Assembly (NCBI RefSeq): GCF_001908235.1
Contig: NZ_LGHK01000016.1
Coordinates: 124,001-188,000 of the forward strand
Origin: Bradyrhizobium sp. NAS96.2
GTDB lineage: Bacteria; Pseudomonadota; Alphaproteobacteria; Rhizobiales; Xanthobacteraceae
Reading direction: 5' to 3'
Length of the DNA: 64,000 bases
Shown: positions 14,576 through 23,987 of the stretch, one piece after another
Layout: the number at the start of each line of letters is the position of its first letter
Position numbering within the stretch: position 1 is the first letter of the stretch
Program-made: the position numbers and the translations under genes
The notes under the pieces: model-generated
What the model was told of the DNA's origin: nothing
Database searches by the model: none
What the model saw: only the letters and a program-made list of their open reading frames with translations

Positions 14576-15130
14576 ATGTCCGACGCTCCCAAACATCCAC
14601 CGGATCCGGCCAGCGAGCTCGCAAGCGACAGTTCGACGATCGATCCCCGTGACTTCCGCAATGCGCTCGGTACGTTTGCGACCGGTGTAACGATCGTCAC
14701 CGCGATGTCGGTCGAAGGACGGCCGTACGGAATTACTTGCAATTCCTTCGCGTCAGTGTCGCTCAATCCGCCGCTGGTGCTGTGGAGCCTGGGGATGTTT
14801 TCGCAGGGGCTGCCGATCTTCCAGAATGCCAGCCACTTCACGGTCAATGTTCTCGATGCGTCGCAGCAGACGTTGGCGATGCAGTTTGCCAAATCGTCGG
14901 GTGACAAGTTTGCGGGTGTAAGCTGGACTCCAGGCCTCGGGAACGCTCCAGTGCTTGCCGACGTGGTGGCAAATTTCCAGTGCCGTGCCGCCAACCGCTA
15001 CTACGGCGGTGATCACGTCATTTTCCTGGGCGCGGTGGAAGCCTATGCTTACAGCGTGAACAGTCCGCTGTTGTTTTCACGGGGAGGTTTTGGCCGGTTC
15101 TTGGCCGACGATGGTGACAAGCCATCATGA
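14576..15130 (+). CDS. flavin reductase partner (HpaC/HsaB/RutF-like)
   Basis: A 184-residue FMN-binding split-barrel reductase: DFRNALGTFATGVTIVTAMS, then YGITCNSFASVSLNPPLVLWS and HFTVNVLDASQQTLA are the standard flavin reductase signatures. It supplies reduced flavin to the oxygenase encoded directly upstream. The Pro-rich acidic N-terminus (about 20 residues) is longer than usual. Its stop overlaps the TetR start by four bases (ATGA), so oxygenase, reductase and regulator form one operon. Confidence 0.9.
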   Translation: MSDAPKHPPDPASELASDSSTIDPRDFRNALGTFATGVTIVTAMSVEGRPYGITCNSFASVSLNPPLVLWSLGMFSQGLPIFQNASHFTVNVLDASQQTLAMQFAKSSGDKFAGVSWTPGLGNAPVLADVVANFQCRAANRYYGGDHVIFLGAVEAYAYSVNSPLLFSRGGFGRFLADDGDKPS

Positions 15131-15813
15131 ATCGAAAGATGCCCGTCAAGCGAGCTCGTACCAAGCAGAAGCGACTATCAGCTGACGACCGTCGCAGTGA
15201 ATTCGTCACCAAGGCGACTGAGCTCTTTGCGGAGGAGGGGTTCGGCGGCGGCACGCGTGCCCTCGCTCGCAAACTCGGTGTGACCCAGCCGTTGCTTTAC
15301 CGCTATTTTCCGAGCAAGGACGATCTCATCAAGGAGGTCTACCGCAAGGTCTATCTCGAACCCCTTGAAATCGGCTGGGAGAAATTGCTGTCCGATCGAT
15401 CTCGTCCGCTCCGCGAGCGGCTGCAAGAGTTCTACGAAGTTTATACAGACGCTATCTTCAACCGAAGATGGCTGAGGATCTACCTTTACTCGGGCCTGAA
15501 GGGTCTCGATATCAATCGCTGGTATGTTGGCATGGTCAAGGACAAGATCCTGACCCGCATTCTCAGGGAGTGCCGCCACGACGCCGGCCTCGCAGCGCAG
15601 AGCCGGCCCAGCGCTGCCGAACTGGAACTGGCCTGGGTGTTTCACGGCGGCATTTTCTATTACGGGGTACGCAAATACATCTACGAAGCGCCTGTCCTCG
15701 AGGATAAGGCGCAGATGATCAGTGACGCGCTGGACATCTTCCTCGCGGGATTTGAGCGGATGGCGGAGAGCGCGACAGATCGACGGAGGGCGCCGATCAA
15801 GGTCGTCGGCTGA
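15127..15813 (+). CDS. TetR/AcrR family regulator
   Basis: 228 residues. After a basic leader, the TetR helix-turn-helix is at about residues 30-60 (FVTKATELFAEEGFGGGTRALARKLGVTQPLLYRYFPSKDDL, in overlapping pieces). The C-terminal ligand domain is unassigned. The start overlaps the reductase stop, so it is cotranscribed with the monooxygenase genes and probably controls them by feedback. Its ends are convergent with the deacetylase gene (6-base gap). The ligand is presumably the substrate or product of the operon. Confidence 0.88.
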   Translation: MNRKMPVKRARTKQKRLSADDRRSEFVTKATELFAEEGFGGGTRALARKLGVTQPLLYRYFPSKDDLIKEVYRKVYLEPLEIGWEKLLSDRSRPLRERLQEFYEVYTDAIFNRRWLRIYLYSGLKGLDINRWYVGMVKDKILTRILRECRHDAGLAAQSRPSAAELELAWVFHGGIFYYGVRKYIYEAPVLEDKAQMISDALDIFLAGFERMAESATDRRRAPIKVVG

Positions 15814-15819
15814 GCCGGA

Positions 15820-16695
15820 TTACTTCGGCGCCATCTGATCTCGATACCAGTCGCCGATCTCGCTCGCCGTCATGAGCGCCACGCCGTCATGGCCGATGAC
15901 GTAATCGAACAGGGCTTCAAGGTACTTGATTCGATGCGGGACCCCAGTGATGTAGGGATGCACCGAAATCGCCATGATACGGGCATTCTCCGCGCCTTCG
16001 AGATACAGCCGATCGAACTGGTCGGTGCAGCGCGTCAGGAACTGTTCCGACGGCAGGTGCTGCAGCGCGTGAATGACAATGTCATTGGTCTCGACCGAAT
16101 AGGGAATTGTCGTCACAGTTCCATGCGGCGTGGCGATCTCCTGCGGAAGATCGTCGATCACCCAATCGGCCACGTATTCGATCCCGTTGAGGCGCAGGAG
16201 GTCGAGCGTTTCTTCGGTTTCGGTCAGGCCCGGGCTCTCCCATGATCGCGGTGGCTTGCCGGTGAATCCGGCAATGGTGTCGACCGCGCGCTTGATTGCA
16301 TCCGCCTGGTTCTCCACCTTGTGCATCGGTCCCTGGACGAATCCGTGTCCCATGAATTCGAAGCCCGCCTCGAGCGCCGCCGACGCGACGCGCGGATAGC
16401 TGTTGCAGACGTTGGCATTCGCAGCCAGCGTCACCGGTATCTTTCGGTCGGTGAGGGCCTTGAATTGCCGCCAGAAGCCGGCACGCATGCCGTATTCATG
16501 CCAAGACCAGTTCGGCACGTCGGGCAACAGCGGCTGGCCCATCGGCGGGCTCAGCACGGTACGCGGCATCGGATTCTCGATGCGCCATTCCTCGACATTG
16601 AGGATAACCCAGACGGCAAGCTTCTTACCATCAGGCAGTGTCAGCTTCGGCCGGTCGACCTGTGCCTGGTACGGAATACGATCAGTGAAAGCCAC
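15820..16695 (-). CDS. PuuE-like polysaccharide deacetylase-fold hydrolase
   Basis: A 291-residue protein of the NodB/CE4 fold. It looks closest to the PuuE (metal-independent allantoinase) branch: LAVWVILNVEEWRIENPMPR in two blocks, PNWSWHEYGMRAGFWR, FEFMGHGFVQGPMHK and WESPGLTETEETLDLL. The canonical H-(S/T)-x-x-H zinc motif of sugar deacetylases is absent. That favours hydrolysis of a cyclic or linear amide rather than a polysaccharide (inference). The start is GTG 16695 with AAGGAG upstream. It lies 12 bases downstream of the LLM monooxygenase gene on the same strand. Confidence 0.8.
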   Translation of the reverse strand: MAFTDRIPYQAQVDRPKLTLPDGKKLAVWVILNVEEWRIENPMPRTVLSPPMGQPLLPDVPNWSWHEYGMRAGFWRQFKALTDRKIPVTLAANANVCNSYPRVASAALEAGFEFMGHGFVQGPMHKVENQADAIKRAVDTIAGFTGKPPRSWESPGLTETEETLDLLRLNGIEYVADWVIDDLPQEIATPHGTVTTIPYSVETNDIVIHALQHLPSEQFLTRCTDQFDRLYLEGAENARIMAISVHPYITGVPHRIKYLEALFDYVIGHDGVALMTASEIGDWYRDQMAPK

Positions 16696-16707
16696 GTCGA
16701 AACTCCT

Positions 16708-17802
16708 TCACGTCGATGAGCCGCCGGCGGCATTGATGCGCGGCAAGACCTTCTCGGCCATCAGGATCATCGATTGGCGGCCAAGCTCGCGATCCTTCCA
16801 GTCCTTCCCGGCATAGAGCAAGGTTCCGAAATGGCCGATCTCCTGCCGGAACGCCAGCAACTGGTCGGCCACGCTTTCGGGCGTGCCGTAGATGATGAGC
16901 TTGTCGCAGATCGACTCCAGCGTGACCTCCGCATCGGGCTGGTCCCGCCGCGTTTTGAACAGTTCGAGCCGGCCGCTGCGCTTTAGCTTCGTGAACAGCT
17001 GGTGATAATAGTACACATAGGGACTCTCAGGCGACGTAGCATAGGCCTTCGCTGTTGCGGCGTCCTCTGCCACGAACACGCTCTTGGCGACGCGCCAATT
17101 GGCGGAGTTGGCCGCCCGGCCTACGCGCTCGCAGCCCTCGACGTATTTGGGCCAGTGACTCTTGACCCAGGCGGGCATCAGGAAGTTTGCCGAGATCGGA
17201 TCCCAGCCGCGCGCAGCGGCCTCGGTGACGCCCTTTGAGAACGGCGCGACCGCGGTCACCACGATCGGCGGGTGTGGAGCCTGCAACGGGCGCGCGACGA
17301 TTCCCTGACCGATATCCTCGATCAGAGTCTTTCTGACCGAGACATTCCAATATTTGCCCTGCAGATCATAGGGTGGCTTGCCGGCCCAGATGTCGAGGAC
17401 CTGATTGATTGCCTCGAGGAACATGGCATTGCGGTCAGCGTCGAGATTGCCAAAGATTTCCGCGTCGGACAGCAATCCACCAGGGCTTATTCCAAATATG
17501 AGACGGCCATCAAGCATGTGATCAAGCATGGCGACAGATGCTGCGACCGCTGCCGGATGGGTATTCGGCATATTGATCGTGCCGGTTCCAAGCTTGATCT
17601 GTTTGGTTGCCGCTGCGAGCCAGGCAATGAACGCGATGCTGGAGGTGATGTTCTCGGCCTTGTCCGTGACATGCTCGCCGACATACGCTTCCGTGAACCC
17701 GAGCTCATCCGCAAGCAGGAACGCTTCCCGATCCTCCCGCAGCGATTGCCGCCAGTCCTTGTCGAGAGGATGGATCGGCATCGTAAAGAACCCGAGCTTC
17801 AT
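16708..17802 (-). CDS. LLM-class (luciferase-like) flavin monooxygenase
   Basis: A 364-residue bacterial luciferase-like enzyme: MKLGFFTMPIHP at the start, GFTEAYVGEHVTD, TKQIKLGTGTINMPNTHP, MLDGRLIFGISPGGLLSD and the late GTPESVADQL. LLM enzymes use reduced flavin and O2 to hydroxylate, open rings or cleave C-N, C-S or C-C bonds. Start ATG 17802 follows GGGAGG; the frame upstream of it lacks family similarity. Cotranscribed with the PuuE-like gene and divergent from the molybdenum hydroxylase genes. Flavin could come from the reductase at 14576-15130. Confidence 0.88.
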   Translation of the reverse strand: MKLGFFTMPIHPLDKDWRQSLREDREAFLLADELGFTEAYVGEHVTDKAENITSSIAFIAWLAAATKQIKLGTGTINMPNTHPAAVAASVAMLDHMLDGRLIFGISPGGLLSDAEIFGNLDADRNAMFLEAINQVLDIWAGKPPYDLQGKYWNVSVRKTLIEDIGQGIVARPLQAPHPPIVVTAVAPFSKGVTEAAARGWDPISANFLMPAWVKSHWPKYVEGCERVGRAANSANWRVAKSVFVAEDAATAKAYATSPESPYVYYYHQLFTKLKRSGRLELFKTRRDQPDAEVTLESICDKLIIYGTPESVADQLLAFRQEIGHFGTLLYAGKDWKDRELGRQSMILMAEKVLPRINAAGGSST

Positions 17803-17904
17803 GATCCGCCTCCCTGCTCGTTGAACTTTAGTTGGCAAGGAACCTGCGGCCTTCCCAAGGTGAAGACAAGCCCTGACACGCAAATAATCACTCGATAAAC
17901 AAGC

Positions 17905-17934
17905 TTGACCTTTGAACAGGCGGCCCTCTAATCT
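17905..17934 (+). promoter_or_regulatory. possible promoter of the molybdenum hydroxylase operon
   Basis: TTGACC (17905-17910), 18-base spacer, TAATCT (17929-17934), 36 bases before the FAD-subunit start at 17970. Weak -10 match. Confidence 0.35.
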
Positions 17935-17969
17935 GGCAAACCAAAATTGGGCCGGGAGGCCACGCCCAC

Positions 17970-18852
17970 ATGAAAGCTGCGGCTTTCGCCTACGCCCGCG
18001 CGACCAGCGTCGTGAATGCGCTGGAGTTGCTTGCCGTGCATGGCGACAAGGCGAAGGTTCTGTCGGGCGGCCAGAGCCTGATGCCGGCGATGAACCTGCG
18101 GCTTCTGTCCCCGGAGATTCTGGTCGATATCGGCGGCCTCGCCGAGTTGCGCGGCATTGCCGTGAGGGGAGACGTCCTCATCGTTGGCGCGCTGACCCGG
18201 CATGTCGACTTGCTCAGATCGCCGGAGATTGCGCAGCACGCTCCGCTGTTGCGGGATGCCGTCAGCCACGTTGCCCATCCTGCAATCCGCAACCGCGGAA
18301 CGATTGGCGGAAGCCTCGCTCACGCCGATCCCGCGTCGGAGCTGCCGGCCTGTGTCGTGGCGCTTGACGCCACGATCGTTGCTCGCGGTCCGACGGGCGA
18401 GCGGCGGATTGCTGCGACCGAATTTTTCAAAGGAATTTACGAAACGGCACTATCACCGGACGAATTGCTTGTCGCGATCGAGGTGCCAGTCTCCGACCAA
18501 GGCTCGACGTTCTTTTTTCAGGAATACGCCCGGCGGCATGGTGACTACGCCATCGTTGGTCTCGCCGCGCGTGCTGTTGTTGCTGCTAGCCGGTTCTCGG
18601 ATCTTCGGCTGGGCTTCTTTGCGGTTGGCGATCGGCCTCTGCTGGCAGCCGCCGCCAGCAAGCTGATCAATGCGTCCGTGAATCCCGGATTGCTGGCGGA
18701 AGCTGCGACGACGCTGACCAACGAACTCGACCCCCCGGACGGATCAGCAGGCTACCGCGGCCATGCGCCGACACCTCGCCACTGTCTTGCTCCGGCGCTG
18801 CGTGGCCGCTTTGCTCGCGCGGCCCGAACTGGAAATCGGAGTGGCCAAGTGA
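17970..18852 (+). pseudogene. CoxM-like FAD subunit of a molybdenum hydroxylase, frameshifted near 18731-18741
   Basis: Encodes the FAD-binding subunit (MKAAAFAYARATSVVNALELL; LSGGQSLMPAMNLRL; HPAIRNRGTIGGSLAHADPASELP). At the 3' end the open frame runs on without stop into the next gene. The native C-terminus is found one base over: DQQATAAMRRHLATVLLRRC... ending at TGA 18850-18852. One extra base near the C-run 18731-18736 or at 18740-18742 explains this. In the intact version the stop overlaps the GTG start of the 2Fe-2S gene (GTGA at 18849-18852). The apparent FAD/2Fe-2S fusion is therefore an artefact of the shift. It may be a sequencing error. Confidence 0.82.
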
Positions 18853-19334
18853 GCGCTCCGGTATCGGTCTCGCTGCTGGTCAACGGCGAGCCGATCGATG
18901 CCGTTGTGCTGCCGCGGCTCAACCTCGCTGACTTTCTCCGGGAAAACCTCAAGCTGACCGGAACGCATGTCGGTTGCGAGCACGGCGTCTGCGGTGCCTG
19001 CACCGTCCGGATCGATGGCGAGATCGTCCGCTCCTGCCTGATGCTGACGGTCCAGGCGCACGGCGCGTCAGTCGAGACCATTGAGGGGCTGTCCGACAGC
19101 GGTGAAATCGCCGATCTCCAGACGGCATTTCGCGAACGCAATGCATTGCAGTGCGGCTACTGCACGCCCGGGATGCTGATAACGGCGCAGGATCTGCTGA
19201 AGCATTCGCCGGCACCTGATCGGCAAGAAATCCGCGAGCATCTCTCTGGCAATTATTGCCGCTGCACCGGCTATCAGGCCATCGTGGACGCTGTGGAGGC
19301 GACAGCCAGGGCGCGTGCGGAGCGGCCGGCATGA
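18849..19334 (+). CDS. CoxS-like 2Fe-2S subunit of a molybdenum hydroxylase
   Basis: 161 residues from GTG 18849. All eight iron-sulfur cysteines are present: plant-type cluster Cys43, 48, 51, 63 (GCEHGVCGACTVRIDG...SC) and second cluster Cys102, 105, 137, 139 (QCGYCTPGM, NYCRCTGY). It passes electrons from the molybdenum centre to FAD. GGAG at 18838-18841 is a plausible ribosome binding site. The start overlaps the native stop of the FAD gene and the stop overlaps the large-subunit start (ATGA, 19331-19334). Confidence 0.9.
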   Translation: MSAPVSVSLLVNGEPIDAVVLPRLNLADFLRENLKLTGTHVGCEHGVCGACTVRIDGEIVRSCLMLTVQAHGASVETIEGLSDSGEIADLQTAFRERNALQCGYCTPGMLITAQDLLKHSPAPDRQEIREHLSGNYCRCTGYQAIVDAVEATARARAERPA

Positions 19335-21721
19335 CTGTGACCCGTGCGCCAGCAGAGTCAGTTTCGGTGCTCGATCGCCCGAATTCCTATATCGGCAAGA
19401 CGGTGCCGCGACCCAACCTGGACAGGTTGCTGCAAGGGCGCGGACAATACGTCAGTGACCTGGAGTTGCCGTGGATGGTGCACGTGGTCTTCCTACGGTC
19501 GCCGCATGCCTACGCCAGAATCGTGGCGATCGATGCCGACGCGGCCAAGCGTATGTCCGGCGTCATTGCCGTCGTGACGGGGCGGGAGCTCGAGGCCGTC
19601 ATCACGCCGTGGGTCGGTGTGCTCTCGCATCTGAAGGGATTGAAGTCCGCGCCGCAGCACGCGATCGCAGTCGACCGGGTCTGCTGGCAGGGAGAAGCGG
19701 TTGCAGCGATTGTCGCGACCAGCCGTGCGGCGGCTGAAGATGCCATGGAGCATATTGCCGTCGATTACGAGGAACTCGCGGCGGTCACCGACATGCGCAC
19801 TGCGCTCGACCCCGCAACGCCTGTCATTCACGCCTCGCTCGGTGATAATCTTGCCTTTGAACGGACACTCGATGCCGGCGACGTCGACCACGCATTGTCG
19901 GAGTCCGAAGTCGTCGAGGCCGAATTCGTATTCGGGCGGCACACCGGCGTGACGCTTGAACCGCGTGCAGTGGTTGCCGACTGGAATCCGGCCGAGGCGC
20001 GGCTCACGATCTATCAGGGCACGCAGGCGCCCCACATGGTGCAGAACATCGCGGCCCTTCATCTCGGTTTACGGGAAGCGCAGGTCCGGGTGGTCTGCAA
20101 GGATGTCGGCGGCTCTTTCGGCATCAAGGTTCACATCTATGCCGACGAAATGGCGACATACGCGCTATCGAAGCTGTTGCGCCGGCCGGTCAAATTCGTG
20201 GCTGACCGTATCGAAAGCTTCAACACGGACATTCACGCCCGCGATCATCGATGCAGGGGGCGGATCGGCGTCAGACCGGACGGCACCATCACGGCCTTCG
20301 AGATTGATGACCTGACGGGGATCGGTCCCTATTCGATGTATCCGCGCACCAGCGCCATCGAGGCCAATCAGGTGGTCAATCTGGTTGGCGGGCCGTATGT
20401 CACGGCGAACTATCGGGCGCGGGCGCGTGTCGTGTTCCAGAACAAGAACGTGATGTGCCAGTACCGCGCGGTCGGACACCCGATTGCCTGTTCGGTCACC
20501 GAAGGCCTGGTCGATTTGGCCGCGGCAAAGATCGGCATGGACCCCGTCGAGATCCGCCGGCGCAACCTAATCGCCGACGATGCCTATCCTTGTGCATCCC
20601 CCTCGGGCATGAAGTTCGAGCAGCTTTCGCATCATGCTTCGTTGGCCAAGCTGCTTCAGATGATGGACTACGACGCATTGCGTGCCGAGCAGGCAGCCTT
20701 GCGAGCCCAGAACGTCTATCGGGGCATCGGAATCGCGAGCTTCATCGAGGTCACCAATCCCAGTGCCGCCTTTTACGGCGTCGGCGGCGCGAAGATTTCA
20801 TCGCAGGACGGCGTTGCGGTTCGGCTCGATGCGCAGGGCTCGGTGATCTGCCAGACGAGCATCACGGAGCAGGGGCAGGGGTCGGAGTCGCTGACGGCCC
20901 AGATCGTCGGCAGTGTGCTTGGCGTCTCGATGGACCGGGTCCGCGTGACCCTGGGCGACACCGACAATACGCCCTATGGCGGCGGCACCTGGGCCTCGCG
21001 CGGCGCCGGCATCGGCGGCGAAGCCGCGTTGCAGGCGGCCAAGGCTCTGCGCCAGAATGTTCTGGATGTCGCCGCAGCCATCCTGCAATCGACGCCGGCC
21101 GGGCTCGATATCGTCGACAACCGTATCGTCAATGCGGACGACGGCGAGTCGCGGATCGCGCTGACCGAGCTGGCGCGGATCGTCTATTTTCGACCCGATA
21201 CCCTCCCGCCGGGCATCCAGCCCGAGTTGATGGCGACACGGCATTTCGTGCCGCGCCAGTATCCCTTTGCGTTTACCAACGGGGTTCAGGCCTCGTGGCT
21301 TGAGGTCGACACCGAGACCGGGTTCGTGACGTTGCTGAAGCATTGGGTTGTCGAAGACTGCGGCACCATCATCAACCCGCAACTGGTCGACGAGCAGATC
21401 CGGGGCGGGGTCGTACAAGGGCTCGGCGCGGCGCTGTTCGAGAAGTGTATCTATGACGAGCGTGGTCAGCTGACCAACGCCAACATGGCAGACTATCTGG
21501 TCCCGATGTCCGGCGAGATGCCCGATATCGACATTGGCCACGTGGTGTCGCCGACACTGGAATCGGAGCTGGGAGCCAAAGGGGCGGGCGAGGCGGGCAC
21601 GGCCGGTGCGGCAGCCGCGGTTGCTAACGCGGTCAATGATGCGCTGCGGCCGTTCGGCGCAACAATTACCGAGATTCCGCTCACGCCTCAGGTTATCCTG
21701 ACGGCCTTGGGACGAATCTGA
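19331..21721 (+). CDS. CoxL/xanthine dehydrogenase-type molybdopterin subunit
   Basis: A 796-residue catalytic subunit. DVGGSFGIK (258-266) and the C-terminal GAGEAGTAGA with catalytic Glu754 mark the family. The active-site loop reads CQYRAVGHP (376-384). It is neither the AYxCSFR loop of form I CO dehydrogenase nor the common AYRGAGR. CO oxidation is therefore unlikely, and hydroxylation of an unknown, probably N-heterocyclic or aldehyde, substrate is expected. ATG 19331 overlaps the 2Fe-2S gene stop. Accessory genes (coxD/E/F type) are not in the window. Confidence 0.9.
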   Translation: MTVTRAPAESVSVLDRPNSYIGKTVPRPNLDRLLQGRGQYVSDLELPWMVHVVFLRSPHAYARIVAIDADAAKRMSGVIAVVTGRELEAVITPWVGVLSHLKGLKSAPQHAIAVDRVCWQGEAVAAIVATSRAAAEDAMEHIAVDYEELAAVTDMRTALDPATPVIHASLGDNLAFERTLDAGDVDHALSESEVVEAEFVFGRHTGVTLEPRAVVADWNPAEARLTIYQGTQAPHMVQNIAALHLGLREAQVRVVCKDVGGSFGIKVHIYADEMATYALSKLLRRPVKFVADRIESFNTDIHARDHRCRGRIGVRPDGTITAFEIDDLTGIGPYSMYPRTSAIEANQVVNLVGGPYVTANYRARARVVFQNKNVMCQYRAVGHPIACSVTEGLVDLAAAKIGMDPVEIRRRNLIADDAYPCASPSGMKFEQLSHHASLAKLLQMMDYDALRAEQAALRAQNVYRGIGIASFIEVTNPSAAFYGVGGAKISSQDGVAVRLDAQGSVICQTSITEQGQGSESLTAQIVGSVLGVSMDRVRVTLGDTDNTPYGGGTWASRGAGIGGEAALQAAKALRQNVLDVAAAILQSTPAGLDIVDNRIVNADDGESRIALTELARIVYFRPDTLPPGIQPELMATRHFVPRQYPFAFTNGVQASWLEVDTETGFVTLLKHWVVEDCGTIINPQLVDEQIRGGVVQGLGAALFEKCIYDERGQLTNANMADYLVPMSGEMPDIDIGHVVSPTLESELGAKGAGEAGTAGAAAAVANAVNDALRPFGATITEIPLTPQVILTALGRI

Positions 21722-21788
21722 GGTGGAGACGTTCCGGGCAAAGACAAGGCGATAAGCAAAACACAGACAGTTCTTGGGGAGGATAGTC

Positions 21789-23042
21789 ATGACGAAGAAG
21801 GTCACCAAAGCCGGATCGATATCGCGGCGTCGTCTGCTGACGACGGCAAGCGCCGGCGCCGCTCTCGCCGTCTCGCCCTTTCGCATCAATCTGCTGCAGG
21901 CAGAGGAAGCACCGATCAAGATCGGTTTCCCTGTTCCCTTGACCGGTCCCTATGGCGCCGAGGCCCAGGATCAGGTGCGGGCCGGTCAGCTGGCCGTCGC
22001 CCAATTCAATGACGCCGGCGGTCTCAACGGCCGCAAGGCCGAGTTGGTCGTGCGCGACGACAAGCTCAATCCCGGTGAAGCGGCGACGCGGACATTGGAG
22101 CTGGTCGAGAAGGAGAAGGTGAATTTCGTCGTCGGCAGTCTGTCGGCGGCGGTGCAGCTCGCGATCAACAACGTCACCAAGGAACGCGGCGTCATCTTCA
22201 ATTCGATCAGCCAGTCCGACGCCATCAACGAGGCCGCTGACTTCAGCAAATACACGTTCCACGAAGCGCTGAACCCGCACATGACGTCAGGCGCGGTCGG
22301 CCGCTATGCCTTCGCCAAGTTCGGCAAGAAGGTTGCGTTCCTCACGGCGGATTACGCCTACGGTCACGAGATGGTTCGCGGCTTCCTCGAGGTCGGCAAG
22401 GAATTCAACATCGAAAACCTCGGCGACATCCGCCATCCCTTGGGAACGACGGACTTCTCCACCCTGCTGCCGCGTCTCCAGGCGCTCAAGCCCGACATTC
22501 TCTGCATCAGCAATTTCGGCCGCGATCAGCAAATCGCGCTGAAGCAGGCAACCGACTTCGGCATCAAGAAGTCGATCCAGATTATTGCACCATTGCTCTC
22601 GCATGCTAGCCGCGTCGCCGCGGGACCCCAGGCATTCGAAGGCGTCGTCGGCGGCTGCTCGTTCTATTGGGGCATCGAAGACAAGTTCGCCTCGACCAAG
22701 GCGTTCAACGATGCATTCCGCAAGATGTATGACGGCAAGCTGCCCACCGACTATGGTGCGCTCGGCTATGGCGGCGTGCGGGCCGTGCTCGAGGCGGTCA
22801 AGGGCGCGGGCAGCGTGGAGACCGACAAGGTCGTCGCGGCACTGGAAGCCTTGAAGTACGACTACTACAAGGGACCGCAATACTATCGCAAATGCGATCA
22901 CCAGTCGGTGCAGTCGGTGCTCGTCATCAAGTCGAAGTCCAAGGACATGAAGAACGAGTCCGACGTATTCGAGGTCCTGTCGACCGAAGAGCCTAACGAG
23001 AAGTACCTGCGCACCTGTGAGGCGCTCGGTCACAAGAGCTGA
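21789..23042 (+). CDS. branched-chain-type ABC substrate-binding protein
   Basis: 417 residues. A twin-arginine-like signal (SISRRRLLTTASAGAALAVSP) directs it to the periplasm. The mature part is a Peripla_BP_6 (LivJ-like) protein: IKIGFPVPLTGPYGAEAQ, then LNGRKAELVVRDDKLNPGEAATR. ATG 21789 follows GGGGAGGA; the earlier in-frame start at 21774 is less likely. It begins 67 bases after the molybdenum hydroxylase and is followed by permease and ATPase genes, so the importer probably brings in the hydroxylase substrate. Confidence 0.9.
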   Translation: MTKKVTKAGSISRRRLLTTASAGAALAVSPFRINLLQAEEAPIKIGFPVPLTGPYGAEAQDQVRAGQLAVAQFNDAGGLNGRKAELVVRDDKLNPGEAATRTLELVEKEKVNFVVGSLSAAVQLAINNVTKERGVIFNSISQSDAINEAADFSKYTFHEALNPHMTSGAVGRYAFAKFGKKVAFLTADYAYGHEMVRGFLEVGKEFNIENLGDIRHPLGTTDFSTLLPRLQALKPDILCISNFGRDQQIALKQATDFGIKKSIQIIAPLLSHASRVAAGPQAFEGVVGGCSFYWGIEDKFASTKAFNDAFRKMYDGKLPTDYGALGYGGVRAVLEAVKGAGSVETDKVVAALEALKYDYYKGPQYYRKCDHQSVQSVLVIKSKSKDMKNESDVFEVLSTEEPNEKYLRTCEALGHKS

Positions 23043-23095
23043 GCCATGCGCTGGCGCGCGCTGCAAAGCGGTGCGCGTTGTGCTGAGGGGGACAA

Positions 23096-23980
23096 ATGGC
23101 GGGCCTGAGCCTTGACCTGATTGCGCTGCAGCTGTTTGCCGGGTTAGCGCTCGGCGCAATCTACGTGCTGTTTGCAATCGGCCTCTCGCTGATCTTCGGG
23201 ATGCTGACGGTCGTCAACTTCGCCCATGGCGCCTTCTACATGGTCGGCGCCTATGTCGGACTTTATCTGATCTCGATCGGAGGCAATTTCTGGATTTGCC
23301 TCGTGGCTGTGCCGATCGCGATTGGACTGTTCGGCCTTGCCGTTGAGCGCGTGTTAATCCGGCCGCTTTACGGCCGCGGCATCGACTATCCGCTGTTGCT
23401 GACCTTCGGGTTGAGCTACGTGATGGTCGAATGCGTGCGCATTGCCTTTGGCAAGACCGGCTATCCGTTCGATACGCCCGAGGTCCTGCAGGGCGCCGTC
23501 GACATCGGCGTCGGCTATTTCCCGCTCTACCGTCTATTTGTGATAGGCGCGACGGCCGTCGTTCTACTGGCGCTGTGGCTGTTCCTGGAGAAGACCAGTT
23601 TCGGGCTGATTATCCGCGCCGGTGCGCGCGATCCGCAGATCGTCCGCGTTCTTGGGGTCGATGTTTCCAGGGTCTGGTTGATCGTGTTCGGGATAGGCAC
23701 CGCGATTGCGGGCTTCGCCGGCCTGTTGGCTGCTCCGCTCCAGGGCGTCATTCCGGAGATGGGCGGCACGATTCTCGCCGAGGCGTTCGTGGTGACGGTC
23801 GTTGGAGGGATGGGGTCGATCGGCGGTGCCGTATTGGCGGGCCTCCTGGTCGGTGTGGTGGTCAGCATGACCTCGCTGTTTGCCCCCGAGATGGCCAAGG
23901 TCTCGATCTTTGCCCTGATGGCGATCGTCCTTATTGTTCGCCCCCAGGGCTTTTTCGGCCGCGCCGGATTGATGAGCTGA
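23096..23980 (+). CDS. LivH-type ABC permease
   Basis: 294 residues with about eight hydrophobic segments. The LivH signature LALGAIYVLFAIGLSLIFGM and the loop GARDPQIVRVLGVDVSRV (EAA-like coupling region) are present. It forms a heterodimer with the LivM-type permease encoded next. A GGGGG site precedes ATG 23096. Confidence 0.92.
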   Translation: MAGLSLDLIALQLFAGLALGAIYVLFAIGLSLIFGMLTVVNFAHGAFYMVGAYVGLYLISIGGNFWICLVAVPIAIGLFGLAVERVLIRPLYGRGIDYPLLLTFGLSYVMVECVRIAFGKTGYPFDTPEVLQGAVDIGVGYFPLYRLFVIGATAVVLLALWLFLEKTSFGLIIRAGARDPQIVRVLGVDVSRVWLIVFGIGTAIAGFAGLLAAPLQGVIPEMGGTILAEAFVVTVVGGMGSIGGAVLAGLLVGVVVSMTSLFAPEMAKVSIFALMAIVLIVRPQGFFGRAGLMS

Positions 23981-23987
23981 GCCCGGC

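Noticed and set aside
17970..19334. A single fused FAD/2Fe-2S protein of 454 residues
   Set aside because: The linker between the domains is low-quality sequence while the neighbouring frame carries a typical FAD-subunit C-terminus and stop. The fusion is caused by a one-base shift.
19331..21721. Form I CO dehydrogenase large subunit
   Set aside because: The AYxCSFR active-site loop is absent; the corresponding segment reads CQYRAVGHP.
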